Shown: positions 38,706 to 47,036 of the stretch, one piece after another
How positions within the stretch are numbered: the stretch's first letter is position 1
Layout of the letters: each line of letters begins with the position of its first letter
NCBI RefSeq assembly: GCF_025583945.1
Contig: NZ_JAOEGU010000008.1
Location: 62,001-126,000 of the forward strand
From: Methylobacter psychrophilus
Lineage (GTDB): Bacteria > Pseudomonadota > Gammaproteobacteria > Methylococcales > Methylomonadaceae
Length of the DNA: 64,000 nt
Reading direction: 5' to 3'
Position numbers and translations under genes: made by a program
The notes under the pieces: model-generated
The model's input: only the letters and a program-made list of their open reading frames with translations
The model's database searches: none
Told to the model about the DNA's origin: nothing

Positions 38706-39674
38706 ATGATAATGAAAAAGAAGAACTTTGGGTTATTTTTAGCGCTGGCATTAACCGGAACCGTTCAGGCTGAAAGCGTTTTTGTCACGCTGGAAAAAGA
38801 TAATGCGCTGGCCGTGGTTGATCCGATAACGGGAACATTAATCAAAACAGTCCCCATAGGTCAACGTCCCCGAGGGATTACTATCAGCCCGGATAACAAA
38901 TTTTTATATATCGCGACCAGCGATGACAATACTATAAAAATTATTGATGCCGAGACGCTGAAAGAAGTCGGGCAATTGCCATCGGGCGATGACCCGGAGA
39001 CTTTTGCGTTAAATCCTGCCGGTGACAAGATTTATGTGTCAAACGAAGATGACAGCTTGGTCACGGTAATTGATATTGCCAGCAAAAAAGCCGTCAAACA
39101 AATCAAGGTCGGCGTCGAACCTGAAGGAATCACGGTTAGCCCCGATAACAAGTGGCTAATCAGTGCATCAGAAACCACCAACATGGTGCACTGGATTGAT
39201 ACCAAAACCAACACGATTGTCGAAAATACTCTGGTTGACCCGCGTCCGCGTGCAGTTGGTTTTACCGCAGACAGCCAACAATTGTGGGTAACTTCAGAAA
39301 TGGCTGGGACCTTGATGATTCTCGATACCAAGACCAAGCAAATCATCAAGACAATCAAGTTTGAAGTTGCCGGTGTTACTGCCGATAAAATTCAGCCGGT
39401 AGGCGTGATCATTGATAAAGATAGTAATAGAGGCTATGTAGCTTTGGGACCGGCAAACCGTGTGGCGGTAGTTAATGCCAAAACCTTTGCTGTAGAAAAA
39501 ACGCTATTGGTTGGTCAACGAGTTTGGAATCTGGCCTTTTCTCCCGATCAAAAACGTCTCTATACCACCAACGGCACCAGTAATGATATTTCGATTATTG
39601 ATCTGGATAGTCAAACAGTGACTAAATCGATTGGTGTCGGTAATTATCCCTGGGGCGTTGCGGTAAAACCATGA
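38706..39674 (+). CDS. PQQ-associated YVTN beta-propeller protein
   Basis: 322 residues: a signal peptide ending near VQAES and seven beta-propeller blades with repeats such as IGQRPRGITISPDNKFLYIA, VGVEPEGITVSPDNKWL and VGNYPWGVAV. Starts directly after the binding-protein stop. An ATG three codons on (38712) is also possible. Family members are secreted and found next to quinoprotein dehydrogenases; a role in assembly, electron relay or substrate handling is not proven. Confidence 0.9.
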   Translation: MIMKKKNFGLFLALALTGTVQAESVFVTLEKDNALAVVDPITGTLIKTVPIGQRPRGITISPDNKFLYIATSDDNTIKIIDAETLKEVGQLPSGDDPETFALNPAGDKIYVSNEDDSLVTVIDIASKKAVKQIKVGVEPEGITVSPDNKWLISASETTNMVHWIDTKTNTIVENTLVDPRPRAVGFTADSQQLWVTSEMAGTLMILDTKTKQIIKTIKFEVAGVTADKIQPVGVIIDKDSNRGYVALGPANRVAVVNAKTFAVEKTLLVGQRVWNLAFSPDQKRLYTTNGTSNDISIIDLDSQTVTKSIGVGNYPWGVAVKP

Positions 39675-40411
39675 AGATACCCATCGCATTATCCATCGAG
39701 AATTTAAGTTTCTCTTATAGTGGCAAGAAGGCACTTGATCAGGTTAACTTTAACATTCATGCCGGTGAATGTACGCTACTTTTAGGCCCTAACGGTGCCG
39801 GCAAGAGTACGTTATTTTCGTTGATTACCCGCTTGTACGATAGCCATGAAGGCCGTATCGAGTTATGTGGTTTTGATATTAAAAAGCAAACTCGCCAAGC
39901 ATTGGCAAAACTGGGCGTGGTTTTTCAGCAAACCACCCTGGATATGGATTTAACGGTCATGCAAAATTTACGCTATCACACAGCCTTGCACGGCTTGGGA
40001 CGTAAACTAGCCATGCAACGCATTCAACAGGAATTGGAGCGTCTGAACATGTTTGACCGGCGTTTTGAGAAAATACGCCAGCTTAATGGCGGACATCGAC
40101 GACGCGTAGAAATTGCCAGGGCATTACTGCATAAACCGGCGTTATTGTTGCTGGATGAACCGACTGTCGGTCTGGATGTACCCAGCCGCTTGGCTATTGT
40201 TGAGTATGTGCATCATTTGGCAGCTGATGAAAAGTTGGCGGTTTTATGGGCAAGTCATTTAATTGATGAAATTTATCCCGATGATCATTTAATCGTTCTC
40301 CATAAAGGCCAAATTAAAGCCAACGGTACCGTAGACGAGGTTCTTAAAATAACCAATACGGCACTGATAAAAGATGCTTTTTACAACTTGACGCAAGGAG
40401 ATCAGGCATGA
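39671..40411 (+). CDS. ABC ATP-binding protein of the PQQ-associated system
   Basis: 246 residues, overlapping the propeller gene by four bases. Walker A GPNGAGKST and Walker B LLLLDEPTVGLD are intact, but the signature LSGGQ is replaced by LNGGHRRRVEIARA. Such variants occur in this subfamily (the DrrA/CcmA-like branch). It drives the permease encoded next. PedA-type proteins of Pseudomonas are close in layout. Confidence 0.9.
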   Translation: MKIPIALSIENLSFSYSGKKALDQVNFNIHAGECTLLLGPNGAGKSTLFSLITRLYDSHEGRIELCGFDIKKQTRQALAKLGVVFQQTTLDMDLTVMQNLRYHTALHGLGRKLAMQRIQQELERLNMFDRRFEKIRQLNGGHRRRVEIARALLHKPALLLLDEPTVGLDVPSRLAIVEYVHHLAADEKLAVLWASHLIDEIYPDDHLIVLHKGQIKANGTVDEVLKITNTALIKDAFYNLTQGDQA

Positions 40412-41268
40412 CTAATAAGCCGGGAGCGGATTTACCTTTACCCAAAGGAGGCGGAGCATCCAGCATAAACATTCTGCATTATTGGCGAGCCATGTGGGGC
40501 ATTATCGGACGTGAGTTATGGCGTTTTGTTACCCAACGTGAACGTTTTATTTCTGCACTAGTCAGGCCCTTGGTCTGGCTGTTTATCTTTGCAGCCGGCT
40601 TTAGGGCGGCACTAGGTCTTGCCATCACCCCGCCCTATGAAACTTATATTCTTTATGAAGTTTATATAACACCGGGGCTGATTGGCATGATTCAGCTATT
40701 TAACGGCATGCAAAGTTCATTGTCCATGGTTTATGATCGGGAAATGGGCAGTATGCGCATATTAATGGTCTGTCCATTACCCCGTTGGTTTTTATTACTC
40801 AGTAAATTGTTGGCAGGAACCGGCGTGTCTATCTTGCAGGTTTATGTATTTTTGGGTATTGCCTGGTTTTATGACATACATGCACCGTGGCAAGGCTATT
40901 TATGGGTATTGCCGACCTTAATGTTGTCCGGATTAATGCTGGGAGCACTAGGATTATTATTATCATCTTTTATAAAACAACTGGAAAATTTTGCCGGCGT
41001 GATGAATTTTGTCATTTTTCCGATGTTTTTTATGTCGACAGCACTCTATCCTTTATGGAAAATGCAAGAATCCAGTGTGTTGCTGAGTAAGTTGGCGCAA
41101 TATAACCCATTTTCACAAGCCGTTGAGTTAATCCGTTTTGCCCTGTACGGACAATTTAACGAACAGGCTTTTATCTTTACCTTGGTCGCTTTTCTGGTTT
41201 TTATGGCGGCGGCAATCATTGGCTATAATCCGTCAAAAGGCATGATGGTAAGAAAAGGCGGGGGCTAG
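40408..41268 (+). CDS. ABC-2 type permease of the PQQ-associated system (PedC-like)
   Basis: 286 residues with six membrane spans. The N-terminal cytoplasmic stretch is followed by FISALVRPLVWLFIFAAGF and the ABC2 motif MVYDREMGSMRILMVCPLP, typical of exporters. With the ATPase it forms a complete half-transporter pair. The presence of a periplasmic binding protein beside an exporter-type permease is peculiar to this family. The operon ends here, about 345 bases before the next gene. Confidence 0.9.
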   Translation: MTNKPGADLPLPKGGGASSINILHYWRAMWGIIGRELWRFVTQRERFISALVRPLVWLFIFAAGFRAALGLAITPPYETYILYEVYITPGLIGMIQLFNGMQSSLSMVYDREMGSMRILMVCPLPRWFLLLSKLLAGTGVSILQVYVFLGIAWFYDIHAPWQGYLWVLPTLMLSGLMLGALGLLLSSFIKQLENFAGVMNFVIFPMFFMSTALYPLWKMQESSVLLSKLAQYNPFSQAVELIRFALYGQFNEQAFIFTLVAFLVFMAAAIIGYNPSKGMMVRKGGG

Positions 41269-41613
41269 GGCAACTGGTAATAAATAAAATACCCCGTAGG
41301 ATGGGTTGAAGCAGGTGAAGCGAATCCTACAAAAGCCATATAAAAGCAGAAAATAAGGATCAGTTAAAAATATACCCTAGTATTTTTAATGTTGAATATG
41401 ATGGGCAATAGTCATAAAGCACTTGAAAATTTTTTTGATCGTGGTAAGTTTACCCATTAAGTATGGATATTAGTAAGCGATCAATCTGCTTTTGAATAGT
41501 CATGGATTGATACCATTAAGAGGGCTTACTTGTTACCTGGCAAGACTTAATAAGGCATTGGCCAATGATTCATCAATATAATAAATAAAATTACACCACT
41601 ATGAGGATGAGAA
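41269..41613. other. Intergenic region after the ABC operon
   Basis: No supportable gene. GTAGGAT near 41297 and ATCCTAC near 41325 form a short inverted repeat just after the operon end. The rest is AT-rich and leads to the ribosome site AGGATGAG before 41614. A 20-codon frame at about 41399 is too short and lacks a good ribosome site. Confidence 0.4.
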
Positions 41614-42132
41614 ATGAGTAATGAAGATAACACCAAACAAGAAGAAATCGTTCAAGAAGAAAATGTTGAGCAACCTGTAGATTCTGCAAAAAATAGCGCA
41701 GGCAGTCTGGTTTCTTCATTCTTGAGTTTAAAAGAAAGTAATCCAAAAGTATTTTTTGGCAGCATTGGTGGAGTAGTTATTCTGCTTGTTTTATTGATGA
41801 CGATGGGTGATGACAGTTCCAAACCGACTATCTCCGGACCCGTTCTTAAAGATCTCATTGTCGGTCAACGTTATGTATTAAAAAGTGTTAACGCTTATGA
41901 TGCAGCAGCAACCGTTCGCTTGGTAGCGACACCTGGCGCTATAGCGGCTTATGATGATACCGAAGAGAAAGATAGATCAGGTGCTTGCCAGCATATTGCT
42001 CAAGGTACTCCTGTTTCTGTACTGGAATTTGCGGATGCTTATGGCAAGCAAAAAACCTACGCTAAAGTCAAAATTGAAGACGGTGAATGTAAAGATCACG
42101 AAGCGTGGGCTTTGGCAATTGACCTTCAATAA
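41614..42132 (+). CDS. Membrane-anchored protein of unknown function
   Basis: 172 residues. An acidic N-terminal cytoplasmic tail (1-45, rich in Glu and Gln) precedes one membrane span (VFFGSIGGVVILLVLLMTMG, about 46-66). A compact C-terminal domain (about 80-172) starts with LKDLIVGQRYVLKSV and has two Cys (near 126 and 153) that could form a disulphide. The SH3-like pattern of the last part (VSVLEFADAYGKQKTYAKVKI) suggests a small beta-barrel outside the membrane. I recognise no family. The tRNA-Gly gene follows after 54 bases. Confidence 0.75.
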   Translation: MSNEDNTKQEEIVQEENVEQPVDSAKNSAGSLVSSFLSLKESNPKVFFGSIGGVVILLVLLMTMGDDSSKPTISGPVLKDLIVGQRYVLKSVNAYDAAATVRLVATPGAIAAYDDTEEKDRSGACQHIAQGTPVSVLEFADAYGKQKTYAKVKIEDGECKDHEAWALAIDLQ

Positions 42133-42186
42133 AAATAAAGTTTGACAGTATTTTAAAAATCCCTATAATAGCTGAATAAATTCAAA

Positions 42187-42261
42187 GCGGGAATAGCTCA
42201 GTGGTAGAGCACAACCTTGCCAAGGTTGGGGTCGCGAGTTCGAATCTCGTTTCCCGCTCCA
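42187..42261 (+). tRNA. tRNA-Gly (anticodon GCC)
   Basis: 75 bases including encoded CCA. Acceptor GCGGGAA pairs with TTCCCGC. D arm GCTC/GAGC, anticodon stem-loop with CTTGCCAAG (anticodon GCC), T arm CGAGTTCGAATCTCG. It is followed by its own terminator hairpin. Confidence 0.97.
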
Positions 42262-42271
42262 ATATATAATG

Positions 42272-42300
42272 AAAAGCCGCGAAATATCGCGGCTTTTCTA
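42272..42300 (+). terminator. Rho-independent terminator after tRNA-Gly
   Basis: AAAAGCCGCGA pairs with TCGCGGCTTTT around an AATA loop (42272-42297). The closing T-rich stretch acts as the tail. Confidence 0.8.
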
Positions 42301-42312
42301 TTTCACCTTTAT

Positions 42313-42386
42313 GGTTGCGTAGCAAAATGGTTATGCAGTGGCCTGCAAAGCCATCTACGGCGGTTCGATTCCGCCCGCAACCTCCA
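42313..42386 (+). tRNA. tRNA-Cys (anticodon GCA)
   Basis: 74 bases including encoded CCA. Acceptor GGTTGCG pairs with CGCAACC. Anticodon stem GTGGC/GCCAT with loop CTGCAAA gives anticodon GCA. T arm GGCGGTTCGATTCCGCC with the TTCGA loop. It is the second tRNA of this small cluster. Confidence 0.96.
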
Positions 42387-42417
42387 CGGGTGAATTCAGA
42401 CAAAATCAAAGACATAC

Positions 42418-42453
42418 AAAACCCGCAAGTCGCAAGGCTTAGCGGGTTTTTTG
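42418..42453 (+). terminator. Rho-independent terminator after tRNA-Cys
   Basis: ACCCGC at 42421-42426 pairs with GCGGGT at 42442-42447, with AAGCCTTGCG-type inner pairing, followed by six T. Confidence 0.8.
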
Positions 42454-42732
42454 TTGTCCGTAAGATTCAACAAGCTTCGTTGACGTCCAATTTTTTTTGG
42501 GGCGGGTATAAATCCGGGGTATATTTACTCCCACAAATAAATAGACCCCCAGATGGCAATATCAGACAAGGCTATAAAAGCGGTACCCCCCCTCCGCATA
42601 GACAAAACTTATAAGTTACCCGAAAGGGTTTACATCTCTTAATAAACCCCAATGGCTAAAAATATTTTAGCTTTAAATATCGGTTTACAGGTAAAGAAAA
42701 ATCTTTGGCGTTTACCCTGAAACCTTTTTAAA

Positions 42733-42812
42733 CCTCCTCCTTTGAAAAAGGAGGATTGAGGGGGGATTTATCTAATAAAATCTCCCCTCAATCCTCTTTG
42801 TTAAAGAGGGGA
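42733..42812. repeat. Dispersed GGAGGATTGAGGGG inverted repeat
   Basis: GAGGATTGAGGGG at 42751-42763 pairs with CCCCTCAATCCTC at 42784-42796. A second hairpin CCTCCTTT/AAAGGAGG lies on its left. The sequence resembles the tttaaacctcctccttt...ggattgagggggga repeat scattered between genes of many proteobacteria and cyanobacteria. The rest of the 42454-42886 stretch holds no supportable gene. Confidence 0.7.
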
Positions 42813-42886
42813 ACTGAATAAATACCCTTAAAGCAAGCCAGAGAACTAATAGCGGATAGTATCCGACCCAAGCGAAAATAAAGAAT

Positions 42887-42904
42887 GGTTACATTTGGTT
42901 ACAA
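42887..42904 (+). promoter_or_regulatory. GTTACA direct-repeat box upstream of the VPLPA-CTERM gene at 43404
   Basis: GGTTACATTTGGTTACAA: two GTTACA repeats ten bases apart, one helical turn. The same box is found upstream of four of the five array genes on the other strand. It is about 500 bases before the coding start, implying a long leader if the promoter is just downstream of it. Confidence 0.5.
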
Positions 42905-43288
42905 TTAATAAATTGTTATGAACTTGGTGATTAATATATTTCAAGCTCCCCGATTTCTAAAGCCTTTAGCCTCGTTATTTATAACGCTGAATAGTTAACG
43001 TAAGATTTGCTTCGTTTATGGTGAACCCTACTTTAATACGTTTTCCTTTATACGCGACGGACTCAAAAACCGGGAAACTTCAGCTATATATATGTTTCAA
43101 ATAAATTATTGTTATGCAAATTTACAGTTAATTTTCTTAAATTATCATAATGATAATTGCTGCACCTGGAGTCTGTTTCTTTTTTAATTTTTTGATTTTA
43201 AACTTTTAATTTGGATTAGTAGACTACAATATAAGCACTATGCTTACAAATAAGTCATATCTTGTTACAAGGTAACTTTTAGTTTGAA

Positions 43289-43336
43289 GCATGGAAATTT
43301 TATCGTTAAGAAAATACGGAAGACTCCGGTCCATGT
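43289..43336 (+). ncRNA. Candidate three-way-junction leader structure
   Basis: GCATGGA (43289-43295) pairs with TCCATGT (43330-43336) as a closing helix. Inside it ATTTT/AAAAT (43297-43301 with 43311-43315) and CGGA/TCCG (43317-43320 with 43325-43328) form two side hairpins. It lies in the presumed leader of the VPLPA-CTERM gene 68 bases downstream. It lacks the conserved GEMM-I core and the hammerhead core. Could be chance folding. Confidence 0.35.
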
Positions 43337-43403
43337 CAGATCCATATAGATAGCAAATTATACTTAACCCTACTATTTTATTTTTTTATACAGGACTTTT
43401 TTT

Positions 43404-43919
43404 ATGTCGATTTTAAAATTAATCGTTGCTGCCGGATTACTGACCGCATCTATGGCCAGTATTGCTTCTCCTATCCCTACCGACTTGGGCACTTTGGATA
43501 CTACTAATGAAGGAACTGGCTTTGGCGCCAGTAATTTAACAGGTGCCTTTTCTAAGGAATTCGATTTTAACCTTGTCGGTGGTACTTACCTTTTTGGCCT
43601 GACAGCTACCAACACTTTTAATAAAACTAAAGTAGGTATCAGTAACTTTGCTGCTACATTAGATGGTCAAGCTTTTGGTAATACTCTATACAATCTTTCT
43701 TTAAGTGCTAATTCTAAATTCAACTTTTTATTTGGTGAAGCGTCAAGTTTGGCTTCCGGTTCCCACAAATTGATAATCAGCGGTACTGGCAACAAAAGTA
43801 GTTTCGGTGGTTCTATTGGAGTTAGTTCCATTAGTGCCGTACCTGTTCCTGCAGCAGTATGGTTGATGGGTTCAGCATTGATTGGTTTGGTATCATTCGG
43901 TAAACGTAAAAACGCTTAA
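43404..43919 (+). CDS. VPLPA-CTERM-type sorted protein
   Basis: 171 residues. Signal peptide ends near SIAS (residue 22). The body (FDFNLVGGTYLFGLTATNTF and onward) looks like the FxDxF-type beta-sandwich of small PEP-CTERM proteins. The C-terminus VPVPAAVWLMGSALIGL then GKRK is a VPLPA-type sorting tail: motif, membrane helix, basic end. Such tails are processed by an exosortase (XrtD in annotated systems), leaving the protein at the surface or in the matrix; no exosortase gene is in the window. A strong terminator follows. Confidence 0.82.
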   Translation: MSILKLIVAAGLLTASMASIASPIPTDLGTLDTTNEGTGFGASNLTGAFSKEFDFNLVGGTYLFGLTATNTFNKTKVGISNFAATLDGQAFGNTLYNLSLSANSKFNFLFGEASSLASGSHKLIISGTGNKSSFGGSIGVSSISAVPVPAAVWLMGSALIGLVSFGKRKNA

Positions 43920-43955
43920 TGATTAAATAAATACCGTAGCTTTACTGCTTACATT

Positions 43956-43981
43956 AAAGGGCCTTTTAAAGGCCCTTTTTT
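43956..43981 (+). terminator. Rho-independent terminator
   Basis: AAAGGGCC pairs with GGCCCTTT around a TTTTAAA-rich centre, followed by a T-run. It ends the VPLPA-CTERM gene at 43404-43919. Confidence 0.85.
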
Positions 43982-44283
43982 ATGGCTGGTGTTTATTAAA
44001 AATTATTGAAAATCTGCCTTTTATGAAACCAATGTTAATTTACAGCAACTATTGGCTCAACAGTAACAGCTTAATGCCGTCAACACACACAAAATTAATC
44101 GGCCTGATTTTTTAAATTGGCCGGTTTTGCAAGCGCGTTAGCCAATTTATCGGCTGATTTTCCAGTCATAAACCTTAACTCTGCCCATCTTCATTAAAAT
44201 GTCTTGCAGACTGCGAATAACAAGGTGTACCCTGCACGGCGATAGCGTAAAATAAGTAATAAAAAAATTTCTATCTATACTTA

Positions 44284-44443
44284 AGGCGATATCCAAGAAT
44301 GAATATACCCAAGTGGCGCAGGATTTTTGTTTATTTTCAAGGCGGAAAAATAGGCGCGTAGCTGGCTACGTAACTATTTTGACAACGCAGATAATGAATA
44401 AAAAGACCAGCGACTTGGGTATATTCTTCGTAGGAAATCGCCT
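44284..44443. repeat. About 160-bp imperfect inverted-repeat element
   Basis: GAATATACCCAAGT at 44301-44314 is the exact reverse complement of ACTTGGGTATATTC at 44413-44426. Outside it AGGCGAT (44284-44290) pairs with ATCGCCT (44437-44443). The inside is partly pairable. No coding frame. It resembles a miniature mobile element or a long intergenic repeat. The remainder of the 760-base gap before 44682 holds an AATCGGCC/GGCCGGTT hairpin near 44100 and a CCCCCGG/CCGGGAGG pair near 44540-44590, but no gene. Confidence 0.65.
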
Positions 44444-44681
44444 AAATACATTACCAGTCAGGCCCTTGCCAAGAAGGCAAGAGAGTAATCCTATATAATG
44501 GGTTGATGGTGGGCATTATCAATAAAAATAAAAAGCCCCCCGGCACATTAAAAGCATTAATGAATATAACTTAAAAAATGATCCGGGAGGAAAGGTCGGC
44601 AAGCCTCATTTTTATGGTATATTTGTTTAAATTGATAAAACTGTAAACATTAAATAATCCTTAACCACGAGAAGTAAAACC

Positions 44682-46586
44682 ATGTCTAAATTTCCAATCG
44701 ATCTTGGCGCCTATCAGCGCATTACTCTTGATCCAAGTATTGACACACTGACTACCGAGCAAAGAGACAGCCTTAAAGCCAACATTCAGCTGTGTCGCGA
44801 TGCCATTGTTTTCTTTACTGCTACCGGTGCTGCAAGAGGCGTCGGCGGTCATACCGGCGGCCCTTACGATACTGTGCCTGAAGTCATGATTATGGACGCC
44901 TTGTTTCGCGGTTCAGAAGAAGCCTTCGTACCGATCTTTTTTGATGAAGCCGGACACCGTGTAGCGACTCAATATCTGATGTCCACGCTAAATGGCGATC
45001 TTCCTGCTGAACGCCTTATGGAATACCGCGCAGCTCACTCACATTTACCGGGTCATCCTGAACTGGGCTTTACGCCCGGCGTAAAATTCAGCTCCGGACG
45101 TTTGGGACACATGTGGCCCTACGTCAATGGTGTAGCGATTGCCAATCCTACCAAAACCCTGTTTTGTTTGGGTTCTGACGGCTCACAACAAGAAGGTAAC
45201 GACGCGGAAGCTGCCCGTCTGGCCGTGGCGCAACAACTCAATGTCAAGTTGATTATCGATGATAACAACGTCACTATTGCCGGTCATCCATCACATTACT
45301 TACCCGGTTGCACAACGGCTAAAACTTTGGCAGGCCAAGGCGTTACCGTATTGGAAGGCGACGGCGAAGATCTGGATGATTTGTATAAACGCATCTGTAT
45401 CGCCGTCAACACCGATGGCCCGGTTGCTGTTATCAATCATCGTCCAATGTGCCCCGGTATTGTCGGTCTGGAAGGTTCAACTCACGGCCATGACGTTATT
45501 TCTGTAAAAGTAGCCGTTGAGTATCTGGAATCTCGCGGTCAACAAGCCGCTGCCGATCACCTTAAAGAAATCAAGGCACCTAAAAATGATGCCGTATTCT
45601 TGGGTTCCAGCGACAAATGGGATGCCAACCGTAACGTTTTCGGTGATGCTGCCGTTGAAATTATGGGTCGCCTGAGCGAAGCCGACCGTATTGAAAAAAT
45701 TCGCGTTGTCGACAGCGATCTTGAAGGTTCTTGTGGCCTGTTCAAAATCCATGCAGCTTTCCCGGAAACTTTTATCTCTTCCGGTATCATGGAACGCGGT
45801 AACTTTTCTGCGGCGGCAGGTTTTGGTATGGAAGCGGGCAAACAAGGTATTTTTGGTACGTTCAGTGCGTTCCTGGAAATGCTGCTGTCTGAAATCACCA
45901 TGGCACGTTTGAACAACTCCAACGTACTGAGTCATTTCTCTCATGCCGGTATCGACGATATGGCTGACAACACTTGCCATTTTGGTCTGAACAATATGTT
46001 CGCCGACAATGGCTTGAGTGACGGTTATGCGACCAACCTTTACTTTCCGGCTGATCCGCTGCAAATGAAAGCTTGTCTGGAAACCATTTTCTTCAACCCC
46101 GGCCTGCGTTTTGTTTTCTCAACCCGTTCAAAAGTACCGACTATTTTAAATACTGACGGTGAAGACTACTTTGGTGGTGACTATAAATTTGTTTCCGGTA
46201 AAGATGAAGTGATTCGTGAAGGAACTCATGGTTACATTGTAAGCTTTGGTGAGTCATTGTATCGGGCATTGGATGCTGTAGAACGTCTGAAACTGGAAGG
46301 TATTGATGTTGGTTTGATCAACAAAGCCACCCTGAATGTTATCGATGAAGACATGATGATCAAAATTGGTAATTCACCAATGGTATTGGTTGTTGAATCT
46401 TTCAACCGTAAGTCTGGTTTGGGTAGTCGTTTTGGTTCATGGTTGCTGGAACGTGGCCTGACTCCAAAATACGCACATCTTGCCACTTATAAAGAAGGTT
46501 GTGGCGGTCTGTGGGAACAATTTCCGCATCAAGGTATTGATCCAGCCGGTATCATTGCCAAGACCAAAGAACTGTTAAAGCTTTAA
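44682..46586 (+). CDS. Transketolase-family enzyme (thiamine-diphosphate dependent)
   Basis: 634 residues, three domains. The TPP pyrophosphate domain has GHTGGPYDTVPEVMIMDALF and GSDGSQQEGNDAEAARLA with DDNNVTIAGHP, corresponding to the GDG-(x)-NN motif. The pyrimidine domain (ERGNFSAAAGFGMEAGKQGIF, about 370-470) has the catalytic Glu analogue. The C-terminal domain VLVVESFNRKSGLGSRFGSWLLE closes it. It is shorter than classical transketolase (about 660) and diverges in the first motif (GHTGGP rather than GHPGLP). In a RuMP-cycle methanotroph a transketolase role is plausible, but another ketol transfer cannot be excluded. Stand-alone, with codon use that looks like a highly expressed gene. 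Confidence 0.8.
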   Translation: MSKFPIDLGAYQRITLDPSIDTLTTEQRDSLKANIQLCRDAIVFFTATGAARGVGGHTGGPYDTVPEVMIMDALFRGSEEAFVPIFFDEAGHRVATQYLMSTLNGDLPAERLMEYRAAHSHLPGHPELGFTPGVKFSSGRLGHMWPYVNGVAIANPTKTLFCLGSDGSQQEGNDAEAARLAVAQQLNVKLIIDDNNVTIAGHPSHYLPGCTTAKTLAGQGVTVLEGDGEDLDDLYKRICIAVNTDGPVAVINHRPMCPGIVGLEGSTHGHDVISVKVAVEYLESRGQQAAADHLKEIKAPKNDAVFLGSSDKWDANRNVFGDAAVEIMGRLSEADRIEKIRVVDSDLEGSCGLFKIHAAFPETFISSGIMERGNFSAAAGFGMEAGKQGIFGTFSAFLEMLLSEITMARLNNSNVLSHFSHAGIDDMADNTCHFGLNNMFADNGLSDGYATNLYFPADPLQMKACLETIFFNPGLRFVFSTRSKVPTILNTDGEDYFGGDYKFVSGKDEVIREGTHGYIVSFGESLYRALDAVERLKLEGIDVGLINKATLNVIDEDMMIKIGNSPMVLVVESFNRKSGLGSRFGSWLLERGLTPKYAHLATYKEGCGGLWEQFPHQGIDPAGIIAKTKELLKL

Positions 46587-46628
46587 TTTAACCAGGCATT
46601 ACCAATGCCTGACTCCGCTTTATTCACC

Positions 46629-46742
46629 TATAGATTTTCAGATAAATAATTTCTATGCTAACGGATACCATCCCTTCAAGGGATGTTATCCGTACAGGCT
46701 TTAAATTTAATGTAATGGAAATTTAATTTCTGAAAGACTATA
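46629..46742 (+). mobile_element. 114-bp miniature inverted-repeat element, copy B
   Basis: Begins TATAGATTTTCAGATAAAT and ends CTGAAAGACTATA, bounded by TA. Inner hairpin ACGGATACC...TATCCGT around CCCTTCAAGGG. Same orientation as copy A and the same 114-base length. It sits just after the transketolase-family stop. Confidence 0.82.
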
Positions 46743-46768
46743 GAATAGCGAGAAGTGAAAAATAAAAA

Positions 46769-46797
46769 GCCCTTATCTTACGGTAAGGGCTTTTTTT
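46769..46797 (+). terminator. Rho-independent terminator
   Basis: GCCCTTA at 46769-46775 pairs with TAAGGGC at 46784-46790 followed by seven T. It is about 180 bases beyond the transketolase-family stop, with the mobile repeat between them, so the element may have inserted between the gene and its terminator. Confidence 0.85.
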
Positions 46798-46917
46798 ATT
46801 GCCAAAAATTATCGGTTAACCCGTGGGAGTTTACCGGTTTGTTGCTTAAGGCCCAATGGTTACTTTTTGGATGGGGCTATAGTCGCCATGAGATTGAAAT
46901 GTCCAACGTAAGCCGGG

Positions 46918-46950
46918 ACAGATACCCTCCCTTCAAGGGATATTATCTGT
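46918..46950. repeat. Partial core hairpin related to the 114-bp element
   Basis: ACAGATACC then CCCTTCAAGGG then ATTATCTGT repeats the central hairpin of copies A-C without their ends. Either a decayed copy or the ancestor hairpin. Confidence 0.5.
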
Positions 46951-47036
46951 CAATTTATGCCGTTTCTCAGGCTCCCAAGCTCCAACTTGAGAGCCTGAGA
47001 GTTTCGGGAATCAGTCAACACCTAAACGGCATTATA

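Noticed and set aside
43289-43336. Hammerhead ribozyme
   Set aside because: Three-way junction geometry is similar but the conserved CUGAUGA and GAAA core strands are missing.
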